Assembly: GCA_033763735.1 (NCBI GenBank)
Contig: JANRJY010000077.1
Coordinates: 1 to 34,524, forward strand
Origin: JANRJY01 sp033763735
GTDB lineage: Bacteria; Bacteroidota; Bacteroidia; Cytophagales; UBA9547
Reading direction: 5' to 3'
DNA: 34,524 nt
In this document: one piece after another, positions 14,945-23,346 of the stretch
How positions within the stretch are numbered: position 1 is the first letter of the stretch
Layout: each line of letters begins with the position of its first letter
The notes under the pieces: generated by a model
Told to the model about the DNA's origin: nothing
What the model saw: the letters and a program-made list of their open reading frames with translations, nothing else
Databases searched by the model: none
Position numbers and translations under genes: made by a program

Positions 14945-16366
14945 TTACAACAAATGCGGTCTTTCGGTTGCAATTTTGATAATCATTTCTCCAAATAAGG
15001 TATTTGCCCAAGCAAACCATTTGCGTGAAAAATATTGTGCATCGTTCATGTAAAACGATTCGTGAATAAAACCTGTTTTATTATGGGTTTCTTTCAACAT
15101 TTTCAAGCATTTCTTAATTTCATCATCGGAGGTACTCGTAATTGCCCTCATAATAATTCCCATTGGCCATATAGTATCTCTGCCGGTGTGTGGACCACCA
15201 ATGCCTTCGGCTGCTTTGCCTTTAAAAAACCAAGGATTATATTCGCTCAAAGCGTAATTTCTAGTGTTAACATAAAGTGGGTCGTCACGCTTAATGCTAT
15301 TCAAATATGGCAATGACAATAAACTAGGCACATTGGCATCGTCCATCACCAAGCTACTTCCAAATCCATCAATTTCGTAAGCGTATATTTGTCCAAAAAC
15401 TGCGTGATTGATGATGGCATATTTTTTAACCGCTGTTTCAACTTCATTTGCCAAAGCATTGCACTCTAATACAAAATTGTTGTCTTTTTTAAGTTCTGTA
15501 AATATTTCAGCAAGTTGTCGAAGCGCTTGTACTGCAAAAAGATTGGATGGAATCAAAAATGGAAAAATAGTACTATCATCGGATGGTCGAAAAATTGAGC
15601 AAATCAAACCAATAGGTTTTACCTTATTTCCATATCCATCAAATCCTGCGGTGTCAGTCGGATTATTGCCATTTCGCTTGAATTTGTAAGGACCTAAATT
15701 TTCTTTTCGTTGTTGTTCTTTAAAAGTTTTCACAATCGTTTTCATTGCTTTTTCCCAATCGGCATCAAAAACAGAAGTATCTTTTGTGGTTTTCCAATAT
15801 CCATGAGCCAATCGCACAACATAGCACAAGGAATCTATTTCCCACTTGCGTTCGTGCAATTCCGGTTTCATATCTGTTTCATCGCTTTGCCACCCTTTGT
15901 CTACTTCATTAGCTGAAAAGTTAAAAGCATTGGCATAAGGGTCAATATTAACACATTTTGATTGTCGATTTATTAAGCCTTTAAACAAGGTTTTTAGCTT
16001 TTCATCCTTGTTTACTAAGGGCAAATATGGCCAAACTTGAGCCGTGGAGTCACGCAGCCACATGGCATTGATATCTCCGGTAATAATAAAAGTATCAGGT
16101 TTGCCACCATCTTGATTAAATCTAACTGTGGTATCCAATGTGTTGGGATAACAATTTTCAAACATCCATGCCAATTCAGGATCTTTTATGAGCTTTTTAA
16201 TGCTAATTAATTGATTTTCAACAGCCTGACTTACAAAAGTTCTTTTGACCAGTTCTGGTCTTTGTGAAATAAATTCGGGTACGTTTATAGTTGCATTTGC
16301 ATCATTCAAAAAATGCATCCCTACAGATACAATTGCAGTGCTTTTTATAAAAGTTCTTCTTTCCAT
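14945..16366 (-). CDS. Exported glycoside hydrolase family 125 (exo-alpha-1,6-mannosidase)
   Basis: A 473-residue (alpha/alpha)6-barrel enzyme; characterised GH125 members release mannose from alpha-1,6-linked ends. The N-terminus MERRTFIKSTAIVSVG is twin-arginine-like, with a short hydrophobic core and likely cleavage after DANA (residue 25), so it may be exported folded. Family motifs are intact: GDINAMWLRDSTAQVWPYL (about 97-115), IDSLCYVVRLAHGYW, IFRPSDDSTIFPFLIPSN with the probable general-acid Asp (263 or 264), GGPHTGRDTIWPMGI, and IHESFYMND with the probable base Glu436. Length is normal for the family. A TPR gene lies 12 bases upstream on the same strand and probably shares its transcript. 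Likely substrates are mannans or N-glycan-type mannosides. Confidence 0.93.
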   Translation of the reverse strand: MERRTFIKSTAIVSVGMHFLNDANATINVPEFISQRPELVKRTFVSQAVENQLISIKKLIKDPELAWMFENCYPNTLDTTVRFNQDGGKPDTFIITGDINAMWLRDSTAQVWPYLPLVNKDEKLKTLFKGLINRQSKCVNIDPYANAFNFSANEVDKGWQSDETDMKPELHERKWEIDSLCYVVRLAHGYWKTTKDTSVFDADWEKAMKTIVKTFKEQQRKENLGPYKFKRNGNNPTDTAGFDGYGNKVKPIGLICSIFRPSDDSTIFPFLIPSNLFAVQALRQLAEIFTELKKDNNFVLECNALANEVETAVKKYAIINHAVFGQIYAYEIDGFGSSLVMDDANVPSLLSLPYLNSIKRDDPLYVNTRNYALSEYNPWFFKGKAAEGIGGPHTGRDTIWPMGIIMRAITSTSDDEIKKCLKMLKETHNKTGFIHESFYMNDAQYFSRKWFAWANTLFGEMIIKIATERPHLL

Positions 16367-16378
16367 TTTGTTTAAATT

Positions 16379-17539
16379 TTAATCATTCTCTCTAATAAAC
16401 TTTTTAGCTTCTTTGTACATTTCATGTTTGCGATCGGCATTTGATTTAATTTTATCATAATAATCTAATGCCATTTTTTTGTCTCCTGCTTCATTGGCAT
16501 ATTTGGCAAGAGCGGAAAGCGCATAGAAATAATAGTTCATCTTAAGTGCGCCCACTTTTTCGCAATACTCCACCGATTTCTGAAAATATTCTTTAGAGAT
16601 AGCTTTGTTTCGATTCATATTAATCCAACCAATAAAGAAAGCAGCAAATCGACCACTAACTTCTTCATAACCAAGTTTGTTATTTTTAATGTTTTCTAAT
16701 ATTTCATAGGCCTTTTTCTCACAAGCGGGGTAATTTCCTGTGCTGAACATTAATCTCATATAAAGTCTTTGAAAAATTGGGTTGTTAGGATAAGTTTCAA
16801 TCATATATTTAGCCAGTGGAATAGCTTCCGAATAGTCTTTTTCTTCATAAAGTAATATTCTGAGTCTAAAATATTGAGCTTCTATTCTAGTATAGTAAGC
16901 AACATTTGATGCTATTTTTAATAAATCCAAACCCTTTTGTTTAGAACCCTTTGGGAAAAACCACATTACAGGTTTAAATGCTTTATAATTTTCCGGAATC
17001 CATTCAGCATAATAATTAAACAATGCATCTCCAAACAAAAATTCATCTGAAAGTTCATTTTTAACTCTGCCCTTATCTAAATATACAAGCGCGTTGCGGC
17101 CAGCAAAAACAGATGCTGCCCACTTTTCTCTGTCCGACAATAATCTTCCCTTAATACCATACGCCAAACTAAAGAAAAAAATCGCTTCAAAGTCATCTTT
17201 GTTATTTTTATACTTCTTTTCAGCAAAGTAAATTGTCGAATCTAAATAGTTTATTAAGCTATCATCATAAATTTTGTTATCTTCATTAATTTGTAATTTC
17301 CAATAATATTTATACCCAATTAAAAAATACCCTAAGGGATGTTCTGGATTATTTTTCTTTATCAAATTGAAAGATGAATCAGCTGCCTTAAAATTAAAAT
17401 TGAGTAAAATATTTATGGCATTTGATGTATTATACTTAGTTTCAGGGTCACTAACCAAATATAAGTTTTGTTGCTGAGCAAAGGAAAAAGAACTACAAAA
17501 CATAATTAGTGGTATAAATACAATTATAAAAACATTCAT
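16379..17539 (-). CDS. Exported TPR-repeat protein, function unknown
   Basis: A 386-residue protein with a Sec signal peptide (hydrophobic FIIVFIPLIMFCSSFSFAQ, cleavage near residue 21). The rest is alpha-helical with degenerate tetratricopeptide repeats, most easily seen at FNFKAADSSFNLIKKNNPEHPLGYFLIG, YSEAIPLAKYMIETYPNNPIFQRLYMRLMF and MALDYYDKIKSNA near the end. No catalytic motif is seen. TPR proteins usually act as scaffolds. It is the first gene of a two-gene unit with GH125 (12-base gap), which suggests a periplasmic role linked to glycan handling, but this is inference from position only. It is divergent from the debranching-enzyme gene across a 93-base gap. Confidence 0.85.
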   Translation of the reverse strand: MNVFIIVFIPLIMFCSSFSFAQQQNLYLVSDPETKYNTSNAINILLNFNFKAADSSFNLIKKNNPEHPLGYFLIGYKYYWKLQINEDNKIYDDSLINYLDSTIYFAEKKYKNNKDDFEAIFFFSLAYGIKGRLLSDREKWAASVFAGRNALVYLDKGRVKNELSDEFLFGDALFNYYAEWIPENYKAFKPVMWFFPKGSKQKGLDLLKIASNVAYYTRIEAQYFRLRILLYEEKDYSEAIPLAKYMIETYPNNPIFQRLYMRLMFSTGNYPACEKKAYEILENIKNNKLGYEEVSGRFAAFFIGWINMNRNKAISKEYFQKSVEYCEKVGALKMNYYFYALSALAKYANEAGDKKMALDYYDKIKSNADRKHEMYKEAKKFIREND

Positions 17540-17607
17540 TTCAATACTTAAAATCTGAAATCTGAAACAATTTTACATAAATAACATTAAAATAAACGCT
17601 ACTTATT

Positions 17608-17615
17608 TAACTTTG
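17608..17615 (+). promoter_or_regulatory. Putative -7 element (TAACTTTG) for the debranching-enzyme gene
   Basis: An exact TAnnTTTG match 17 bases upstream of the ATG at 17633. The trinucleotide 19 bases further upstream is ATT rather than TTG, so the -33 element is imperfect. Confidence 0.45.
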
Positions 17616-17632
17616 TCTGAAATGCAAAATCT

Positions 17633-19594
17633 ATGAGCATTATTTTTGATAGAAATATTACAAAAAATATTGACAAGTCATCAGAGTTGGAATGGCTTGA
17701 AACTAATGGATTAGGTGGCTGGGCTGGAGGCACCATTTCGGGAATGGGCACTCGCAGATATCATGGATTGCTCGTGGCAGCACTTCACCCTCCCGTTGGT
17801 CGTAATGTCTTGATTTCCAAATTCTCAGAAACTATTATTAGTCCTGAAGGAAATTATGAGCTTGATTGTAATAACTTTAATGGCATTATTCATCCTCAGG
17901 GTTTTAACTATCTTGAAAAATATGAACAAGACTTATTTCCCGTTTTTCATTATCAAACTGGTGCCATCAAATTCACCAAAAGCATTGCTATGGTTCATGG
18001 CGAAAACACCACATTGATCACTTACGAGGTTACAGATGCTCCTAGTGAATTTACGATGAAACTTAAGCCATTTATTTCATTTAAAGATTATCACTGGATG
18101 TCCAAGGCAAACAATGACATCAAATGGGCATATGGGTTCGCTGATGGAACTTTAAAAATTGCACCATACCCTTATTTACCGGAAGTATTCATCAAAGTAC
18201 CCGGTTCCGAGTTCCATTATTCACCCGATTGGTATTTTAATTTTATGTACAAAATAGAATTAGAACGTGGGCAGGATTTCAAAGAAGATTTATTTACCTA
18301 TGGTGAATTTTATGTAAAACTCAAGAAAGGAAGCAAATTGGGCGTAATTATTTCCACCAACAATCCTGAAAACAAAAATGCTTTCAAGCTCTATGAGGCT
18401 CAAGTAAAACGTAAAAAAAGCTTGCTTGAAAATACTCCAAAAGACGAAATTGTAAGAATTTTAACTCTTGCTGCCGATCAGTTTATTGTTCAAAGAGGCA
18501 AAAATCTAAAAACGATTATAGCAGGTTACCATTGGTTTGCAGATTGGGGCAGAGATACAATGATATCATTACCAGGACTTTGCTTGGTAACCGGCAGATT
18601 TGATGATGCCAAAAAAATATTGAAAGCCTTTGCTGAGGTGGTCGATAAAGGTATGATTCCCAACAGATTTCCTGATGAAGGTGAAACCCCTGAATACAAC
18701 ACAGTAGATGCTACACTTTGGTATTTTATTGCTATATATGAATATGTTAAGTATTCCGGAGACATAGAATTTGTAAAAAAAGAACTATACCCGGTACTTA
18801 AAGAAATTATTGATGCACACGTTAAAGGTACCCGATATAATATTAAAGTATCTGAAGATGGTTTGCTATCGGCAGGTTTGCCTGGAACACAACTTACTTG
18901 GATGGATGCCAAAGTAGGTGATTGGGTTGTAACACCAAGAGAAGGTAAAGCCGTAGAAATCAATGCACTTTGGTACAATTCATTAGAAGTAGCAGCGCAT
19001 TTTGCAAAAGAATTCAAAAATGAAACTGATGCTATTTTTTTTGAAGAAATGGCTGCAAAATGTAAAAATTCTTTCAATCAACAGTTTGTTAATTCCAGAG
19101 GAACATTATATGATGTTTTGCATGAAATGTTTAAAGACGATTCCATTCGACCCAATCAATTGTTTGCAGTGAGTCTGCCTTTTGAATTAGTTAATAAAGA
19201 AATTGCAAAGTCAATAGTTAAAGAAACAGAACAGTTTTTAGTCACCCCAAAAGGCTTGAGAAGTATTTCCAATCACGACTCCAAATATATAGGTGATTAT
19301 CATGGTGATCAATTATCAAGAGACGGTGCGTACCATCAAGGTACTGTATGGTCGTGGTTAATTGGTCCTTATATATCAGCTAAATATAAAACAGAAGGGA
19401 AAACATCTTTGCCAAAAATCAAAAAAATATTGTCACAATTCTCTGAGCATTTTAAAGAGGCAGGTATTGGTACGGTTTCAGAAATTTTTGATGGAAACGC
19501 GCCATATGCTCCTAAGGGATGTGTGGCTCAAGCATGGGGTGTAGCCGAGCCATTAAGAGTATATTATGAATGTGTTTTAAACAATGAAAAATAG
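17633..19594 (+). CDS. Glycogen debranching enzyme, archaeal/bacterial amylo-alpha-1,6-glucosidase type
   Basis: A 653-residue cytosolic enzyme (no signal peptide) predicted to hydrolyse alpha-1,6 branch points in glycogen. The GDE_N domain (about 15-225) begins with ELEWLETNGLGGWAGGTISG and TRRYHGLLVAAL. The GDE_C domain, an (alpha/alpha)6 barrel (about 275-645), contains GYHWFADWGRDTMISLPG near residue 300, NTVDATLWYF, TWMDAKVGDWVVTPREGKAVEINALWYN and YHQGTVWSWLIGPY. All expected acidic residues in those motifs are present. Length matches single-function GH133-like debranching enzymes. The 3' end overlaps the OmpA-family gene by 11 bases. No glgA, glgB or glgP is in the window. Confidence 0.94.
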   Translation: MSIIFDRNITKNIDKSSELEWLETNGLGGWAGGTISGMGTRRYHGLLVAALHPPVGRNVLISKFSETIISPEGNYELDCNNFNGIIHPQGFNYLEKYEQDLFPVFHYQTGAIKFTKSIAMVHGENTTLITYEVTDAPSEFTMKLKPFISFKDYHWMSKANNDIKWAYGFADGTLKIAPYPYLPEVFIKVPGSEFHYSPDWYFNFMYKIELERGQDFKEDLFTYGEFYVKLKKGSKLGVIISTNNPENKNAFKLYEAQVKRKKSLLENTPKDEIVRILTLAADQFIVQRGKNLKTIIAGYHWFADWGRDTMISLPGLCLVTGRFDDAKKILKAFAEVVDKGMIPNRFPDEGETPEYNTVDATLWYFIAIYEYVKYSGDIEFVKKELYPVLKEIIDAHVKGTRYNIKVSEDGLLSAGLPGTQLTWMDAKVGDWVVTPREGKAVEINALWYNSLEVAAHFAKEFKNETDAIFFEEMAAKCKNSFNQQFVNSRGTLYDVLHEMFKDDSIRPNQLFAVSLPFELVNKEIAKSIVKETEQFLVTPKGLRSISNHDSKYIGDYHGDQLSRDGAYHQGTVWSWLIGPYISAKYKTEGKTSLPKIKKILSQFSEHFKEAGIGTVSEIFDGNAPYAPKGCVAQAWGVAEPLRVYYECVLNNEK

Positions 19595-21527
19595 CTTTTT
19601 CGGATTTATTGCATTATGGTTTTTGCATTCCAACATGCTTTTTGCTCAAACTTATGATGAGAAAATTGCTTTTGGAAAAGTGTTGAAAGAAGCAAAAGCG
19701 ACTTTGGAAGTTGATGAATATAAGGACGCGCTTGATTTGTTTTTTCAAGCGGACTCATTAAAACCATTTAATCCAGAAATCAATTATTACATTGGCGAAT
19801 GTTATATTAAGCTTAATCATGAGGCAAAAGCATTTTCTCATTTGAAACTTGCTGAAGATTCAGGATATATCAATCCGCACTTGAATTTTTTGCTTGGCAT
19901 CACTTATAAGCTGAATTACAAATTTGAAATAGCCATCAATCATTTTGAAAAGTATAAAGCAGCAGTTCAGGCTAATACCAACAAAAAAACGATTTTTGAT
20001 TTTACAATTGCCGATGCAGATCGACAAATTAATAATTGTAAAAATGCAATTGAGTTGATGAAAAACCCTATTGAAGTTCATATTTATAATTTAGGACCTA
20101 AAATAAATTCTAAATTTGCCGATTATGTTCCTTGCGTTTCTGCTGATGAAACCGAACTTATTTTTACTTCACGAAGGGATAATTCTACAGGTGGCAAAAC
20201 TGATGCGGATGGTCGCTATTTTGAAGATATTTATATCAGTCACAAACTCGATTCAAGTTGGTCATCGGCTGTAAAACTGGGTTTTGGGATTAATACACCC
20301 GACCATGATGCTTGCGTGGGTCTTTCGCCTGATGGGAATGAAATGTACATTTACCGCAATGTAAAACGATCAGGTGATATATTTGTAAGTGATCAAAAAA
20401 ATGACATTTGGAGTACCCCTGTAAAAATGGATCCTGCAATTAATTCTCCACATTGGGAACCAAGTGGAAGTACTACTAATGATGAAAATACTTTCTTTTT
20501 TACTTCTGACAGGCCTGGAGGATATGGAGGAAGAGATATTTATATGGCCAGAAAATTGCCCAATGGCAAATTTGACAAAGCTATAAATATGGGTCCCAAA
20601 ATTAACACAGCTGATGATGAAGATGCACCTTTTATACACACTGATGGCAAAACATTGTATTTCAGTTCAAAAGGTCATAAAGGATTGGGTGGGTTTGACA
20701 TATTTCATTGCAGAGTAAACGTACTTACAGGAGAAGTGCTCCAAGAACCTGAAAATATAGGCTACCCAATAAATACACCTGACGATGAAATCTATTTTGT
20801 GTGGTCGGCAGATGGAAAAAGGGCTTATTTTTCTTCTGACAGACCAGGTGGATATGGCGACAAGGATATTTATATGCTCGAACGCAAAACTACTGAAGCA
20901 GTATTGGCAATTTTAAAGGGTTTGGTTATTGATGTTAAAACCAAACAACCAAAAGCTGCAACTATTGTAATTAATGATATCCAAAATAAAAAAACACATG
21001 GAGTGTATACTTCCAACGCAATTAATGGCAAATTCATGGTGATTCTTCCTCCCGGACGTGATTATGGAATTGAAGTGGACGCAAAAGGATATTTGTTTTA
21101 CTCAAAAAACATTGATGTGCCTGATACTTTAAGTCATTATGAGGAAATTAATGATACGGTTCGGTTGGAACCCATTGAAATTGGAAGTAGAGTTGTATTG
21201 AGAAATATATTCTTTGATAAAAATAGTGCGGTTGTAAGAAATGAATCCTTTTTTGAATTGAATAAGGTCGTTACTTTAATGAATGATAATCCCAAAATGC
21301 GAATTCAACTCTCAGCTCATTGCTCTTCTGAAGGTGACGATAATTATAATCTGAAATTATCAGAAAATAGAGCATTAAGTGTTAAAAAATATTTGAATTC
21401 AAAAGGAATTGATGAAAACAGATTGGAAAACAAAGGCTTTGGTGAAACCAAACCAATTATTTTCCCGGATGACACCGAAGAAAAACGTATGCAAAATCGA
21501 AGGGTAGAGTTATTAGTAGTTGAATAA
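19584..21527 (+). CDS. Outer-membrane TPR / PD40 propeller / carboxypeptidase-regulatory / OmpA protein, PorE-like
   Basis: A 647-residue protein with a Sec signal peptide (FIALWFLHSNMLFAQ, cleavage near 22). Domains in order: TPR helices (about 25-155); a PD40/WD40-like beta-propeller (about 170-435) with repeats such as SADETELIFTSRRD, TFFFTSDRPGGYGGRDIYMA, TLYFSSKGHKGLGGFDIF and AYFSSDRPGGYGDKDIYML; a carboxypeptidase-regulatory-like beta-sandwich (about 440-530); and an OmpA peptidoglycan-binding domain (about 540-647) with IFFDKNSAVVR, LKLSENRALSVKKYL and MQNRRVELLVVE. This order is the same as in PorE of the type IX secretion system, but paralogues with other roles are common in the phylum, so I give no gene symbol. 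It anchors an outer-membrane complex to peptidoglycan. It overlaps the debranching gene by 11 bases, and recJ follows after 18. Confidence 0.9.
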   Translation: MKNSFFGFIALWFLHSNMLFAQTYDEKIAFGKVLKEAKATLEVDEYKDALDLFFQADSLKPFNPEINYYIGECYIKLNHEAKAFSHLKLAEDSGYINPHLNFLLGITYKLNYKFEIAINHFEKYKAAVQANTNKKTIFDFTIADADRQINNCKNAIELMKNPIEVHIYNLGPKINSKFADYVPCVSADETELIFTSRRDNSTGGKTDADGRYFEDIYISHKLDSSWSSAVKLGFGINTPDHDACVGLSPDGNEMYIYRNVKRSGDIFVSDQKNDIWSTPVKMDPAINSPHWEPSGSTTNDENTFFFTSDRPGGYGGRDIYMARKLPNGKFDKAINMGPKINTADDEDAPFIHTDGKTLYFSSKGHKGLGGFDIFHCRVNVLTGEVLQEPENIGYPINTPDDEIYFVWSADGKRAYFSSDRPGGYGDKDIYMLERKTTEAVLAILKGLVIDVKTKQPKAATIVINDIQNKKTHGVYTSNAINGKFMVILPPGRDYGIEVDAKGYLFYSKNIDVPDTLSHYEEINDTVRLEPIEIGSRVVLRNIFFDKNSAVVRNESFFELNKVVTLMNDNPKMRIQLSAHCSSEGDDNYNLKLSENRALSVKKYLNSKGIDENRLENKGFGETKPIIFPDDTEEKRMQNRRVELLVVE

Positions 21528-21545
21528 ATTATAAATTTTTTAACT

Positions 21546-23249
21546 GTGGCTCAAAAAAAATGGAAGATTAATATTCTTCCCAATGAAACCTTGATAAGTG
21601 AGCTGTCAAAAGCAATTAATGTAAATACTTGGTTAAGTTGTTTGCTTATTCAACGTGGAATAGACACTTATGAAAAAGCCAAACTTTTTTTCAGGCCTAG
21701 CTTAACACAGTTGCATGATCCATTCTTGATGAAAGATATGGAAAAAGCAATTTCTAGAATCAATGAAGCCATCTTAAAAAACGAGAAAATATTAATTTAT
21801 GGTGATTATGATGTCGATGGCACAACTTCTGTTGCATTGGTATACGGATTTTTAAAGCAATTTTATTCCAATATTATTTTTTATATCCCTGATAGATATG
21901 CAGAAGGTTATGGTATTTCCACTCAGGGAATTGATTTTGCTGGAAATAAAGGAATTAGCTTAATTATTGCCCTTGATTGTGGGATCAAATCAATAGATAA
22001 AATAGCTTATGCAAATTCTAAAAATATTGATTTTATAATTTGCGACCATCATAATCCGGGAGATAAAGTTCCTGAGGCAATTGCTGTTTTAGACCCAAAG
22101 CAAAAAGATTGTAAATACCCATACAAAGAACTTTCCGGTTGCGGAGTTGGGTTTAAGTTGCTTCAAGCATATTGTATTTCAAATAATATTGACCCTCAAT
22201 TGTTATTTGAACGAATTGATTTGCTGGTAGTTAGTATAGGGGCCGATATTGTACCTATTACAGGAGAGAATAGAGTGTTGGCTTATTATGGACTTAAAAA
22301 ACTCAATTCCAATCCCTTACCCGGACTTCAATGCTTGATGGGAGTGTCTGGTTTCACTAAAGATTTGAGTATATCAAATGTAGTATTTGGTTTGGCACCC
22401 CGAATTAATGCAGCAGGAAGAATTGCTCATGCACATGCGGCAGTTGAATTACTACTTTCCGATTCCGTTGAAAATGCCATACCATTTGGTAAAATATTGC
22501 AAGAACATAATAGTTCGCGCAAAGATCTTGATAGTTCTATTTTGCAAGAAGCTTTAGAAATCATCCATTCAAATCCCAATTCAGCAAATTTAAAAAGCAC
22601 TGTTTTATTTAATAAAAATTGGCATAAAGGAGTGATTGGCATTGTAGCTTCAAAGTGTATTGAACAATTTTACAGACCTACCATTATTTTAACAGAATCA
22701 AACGGGTATGCAACCGGGTCCGCCCGTTCCGTAGATGGGTTTGATGTTTATGAAGCCATTTGTCAATCATCTGAATTATTAACTCAGTTTGGAGGTCATA
22801 CCCATGCTGCAGGTTTAACTATGCCCATTGAAAATATTGAAAAATTTGTTGAAAAATTTGAATGGATTGTAAGTCAATCAATTACAGAAGAACAATTGAT
22901 TCCAAAAATAAATATTGATTTGGAGGTTCCATTAACATTTATCACTCAAAAAACATATAATATTATTAAGCAAATGGCTCCTTTTGGCCCCGGAAATATG
23001 ACACCGGTATTGGTAACTCGCAATGTGGTTGATACCGGTAACGCCAGAATTGTAGGTGAAAAACATTTAAAACTTGAAATTACAGATGTAGACAAATCAA
23101 TTCGTATTGATGCTATTGCCTTTGATCAAGGTTACCAACTGGAAAATATAAAAAATACCCCGTTTGATATTTGTTACATTATTGAAGAAAATACATTTAA
23201 CGGAAAAACCTCACTACAACTTCAAATTAGGGATATTAATATAAAATAA
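21546..23249 (+). CDS. recJ: Single-stranded-DNA-specific exonuclease RecJ
   Basis: A 5'-3' single-strand DNA exonuclease of recombination and repair, cytosolic, 567 residues. The DHH phosphoesterase motifs are intact: IYGDYDVDGTTS (about 85-96, motif I), IALDCG (about 142-147), ICDHHNPG (about 166-172, motif III) and the following LDPKQKDCKYPYKELSGCGVGFKL. The DHHA1 domain shows GGHTHAAGLT near residue 418, preceded by ATGSARSVDGFDVY. The C-terminal OB-like RecJ domain (AIRIVGEKHLKLEITD type) closes the protein. The start is GTG: no in-frame ATG is available and the N-terminus KKWKINILPNE aligns with the usual RecJ beginning. It probably shares a transcript with the OmpA-family gene 18 bases upstream. 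Confidence 0.95.
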   Translation: MAQKKWKINILPNETLISELSKAINVNTWLSCLLIQRGIDTYEKAKLFFRPSLTQLHDPFLMKDMEKAISRINEAILKNEKILIYGDYDVDGTTSVALVYGFLKQFYSNIIFYIPDRYAEGYGISTQGIDFAGNKGISLIIALDCGIKSIDKIAYANSKNIDFIICDHHNPGDKVPEAIAVLDPKQKDCKYPYKELSGCGVGFKLLQAYCISNNIDPQLLFERIDLLVVSIGADIVPITGENRVLAYYGLKKLNSNPLPGLQCLMGVSGFTKDLSISNVVFGLAPRINAAGRIAHAHAAVELLLSDSVENAIPFGKILQEHNSSRKDLDSSILQEALEIIHSNPNSANLKSTVLFNKNWHKGVIGIVASKCIEQFYRPTIILTESNGYATGSARSVDGFDVYEAICQSSELLTQFGGHTHAAGLTMPIENIEKFVEKFEWIVSQSITEEQLIPKINIDLEVPLTFITQKTYNIIKQMAPFGPGNMTPVLVTRNVVDTGNARIVGEKHLKLEITDVDKSIRIDAIAFDQGYQLENIKNTPFDICYIIEENTFNGKTSLQLQIRDINIK

Positions 23250-23297
23250 TATCAAGTATAAGCTTGAGAAAAGAGCCAAACCATCGTTATTGGTACA

Positions 23298-23327
23298 TTG
23301 AAAAACATTAAATATTTAGTACATTTG
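23298..23327 (+). promoter_or_regulatory. Bacteroidota-type promoter of glmS (TTG-N19-TACATTTG)
   Basis: A -33 TTG at 23298-23300 and a -7 TACATTTG at 23320-23327 are separated by exactly 19 bases, the textbook spacing for the phylum's primary sigma factor. The -7 element ends 19 bases before the glmS ATG, giving a leader of about 12-14 bases. The short leader leaves no room for a glmS ribozyme. Confidence 0.75.
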
Positions 23328-23346
23328 AATTTAAATAAATGAAAAT

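Noticed and set aside
17553..17566. Tandem ATCTGAA x2 upstream of the TPR gene
   Set aside because: Only two 7-base units in AT-rich sequence; expected by chance.
23252..23267. TCAAG-TATAAG-CTTGA hairpin after recJ
   Set aside because: Five-base stem with no T-run; too weak to call a terminator.
23250..23346. Possible glmS ribozyme or riboswitch upstream of glmS
   Set aside because: The gap is only 97 bases and a consensus promoter ends 19 bases before the ATG, so the leader is too short for a ribozyme.
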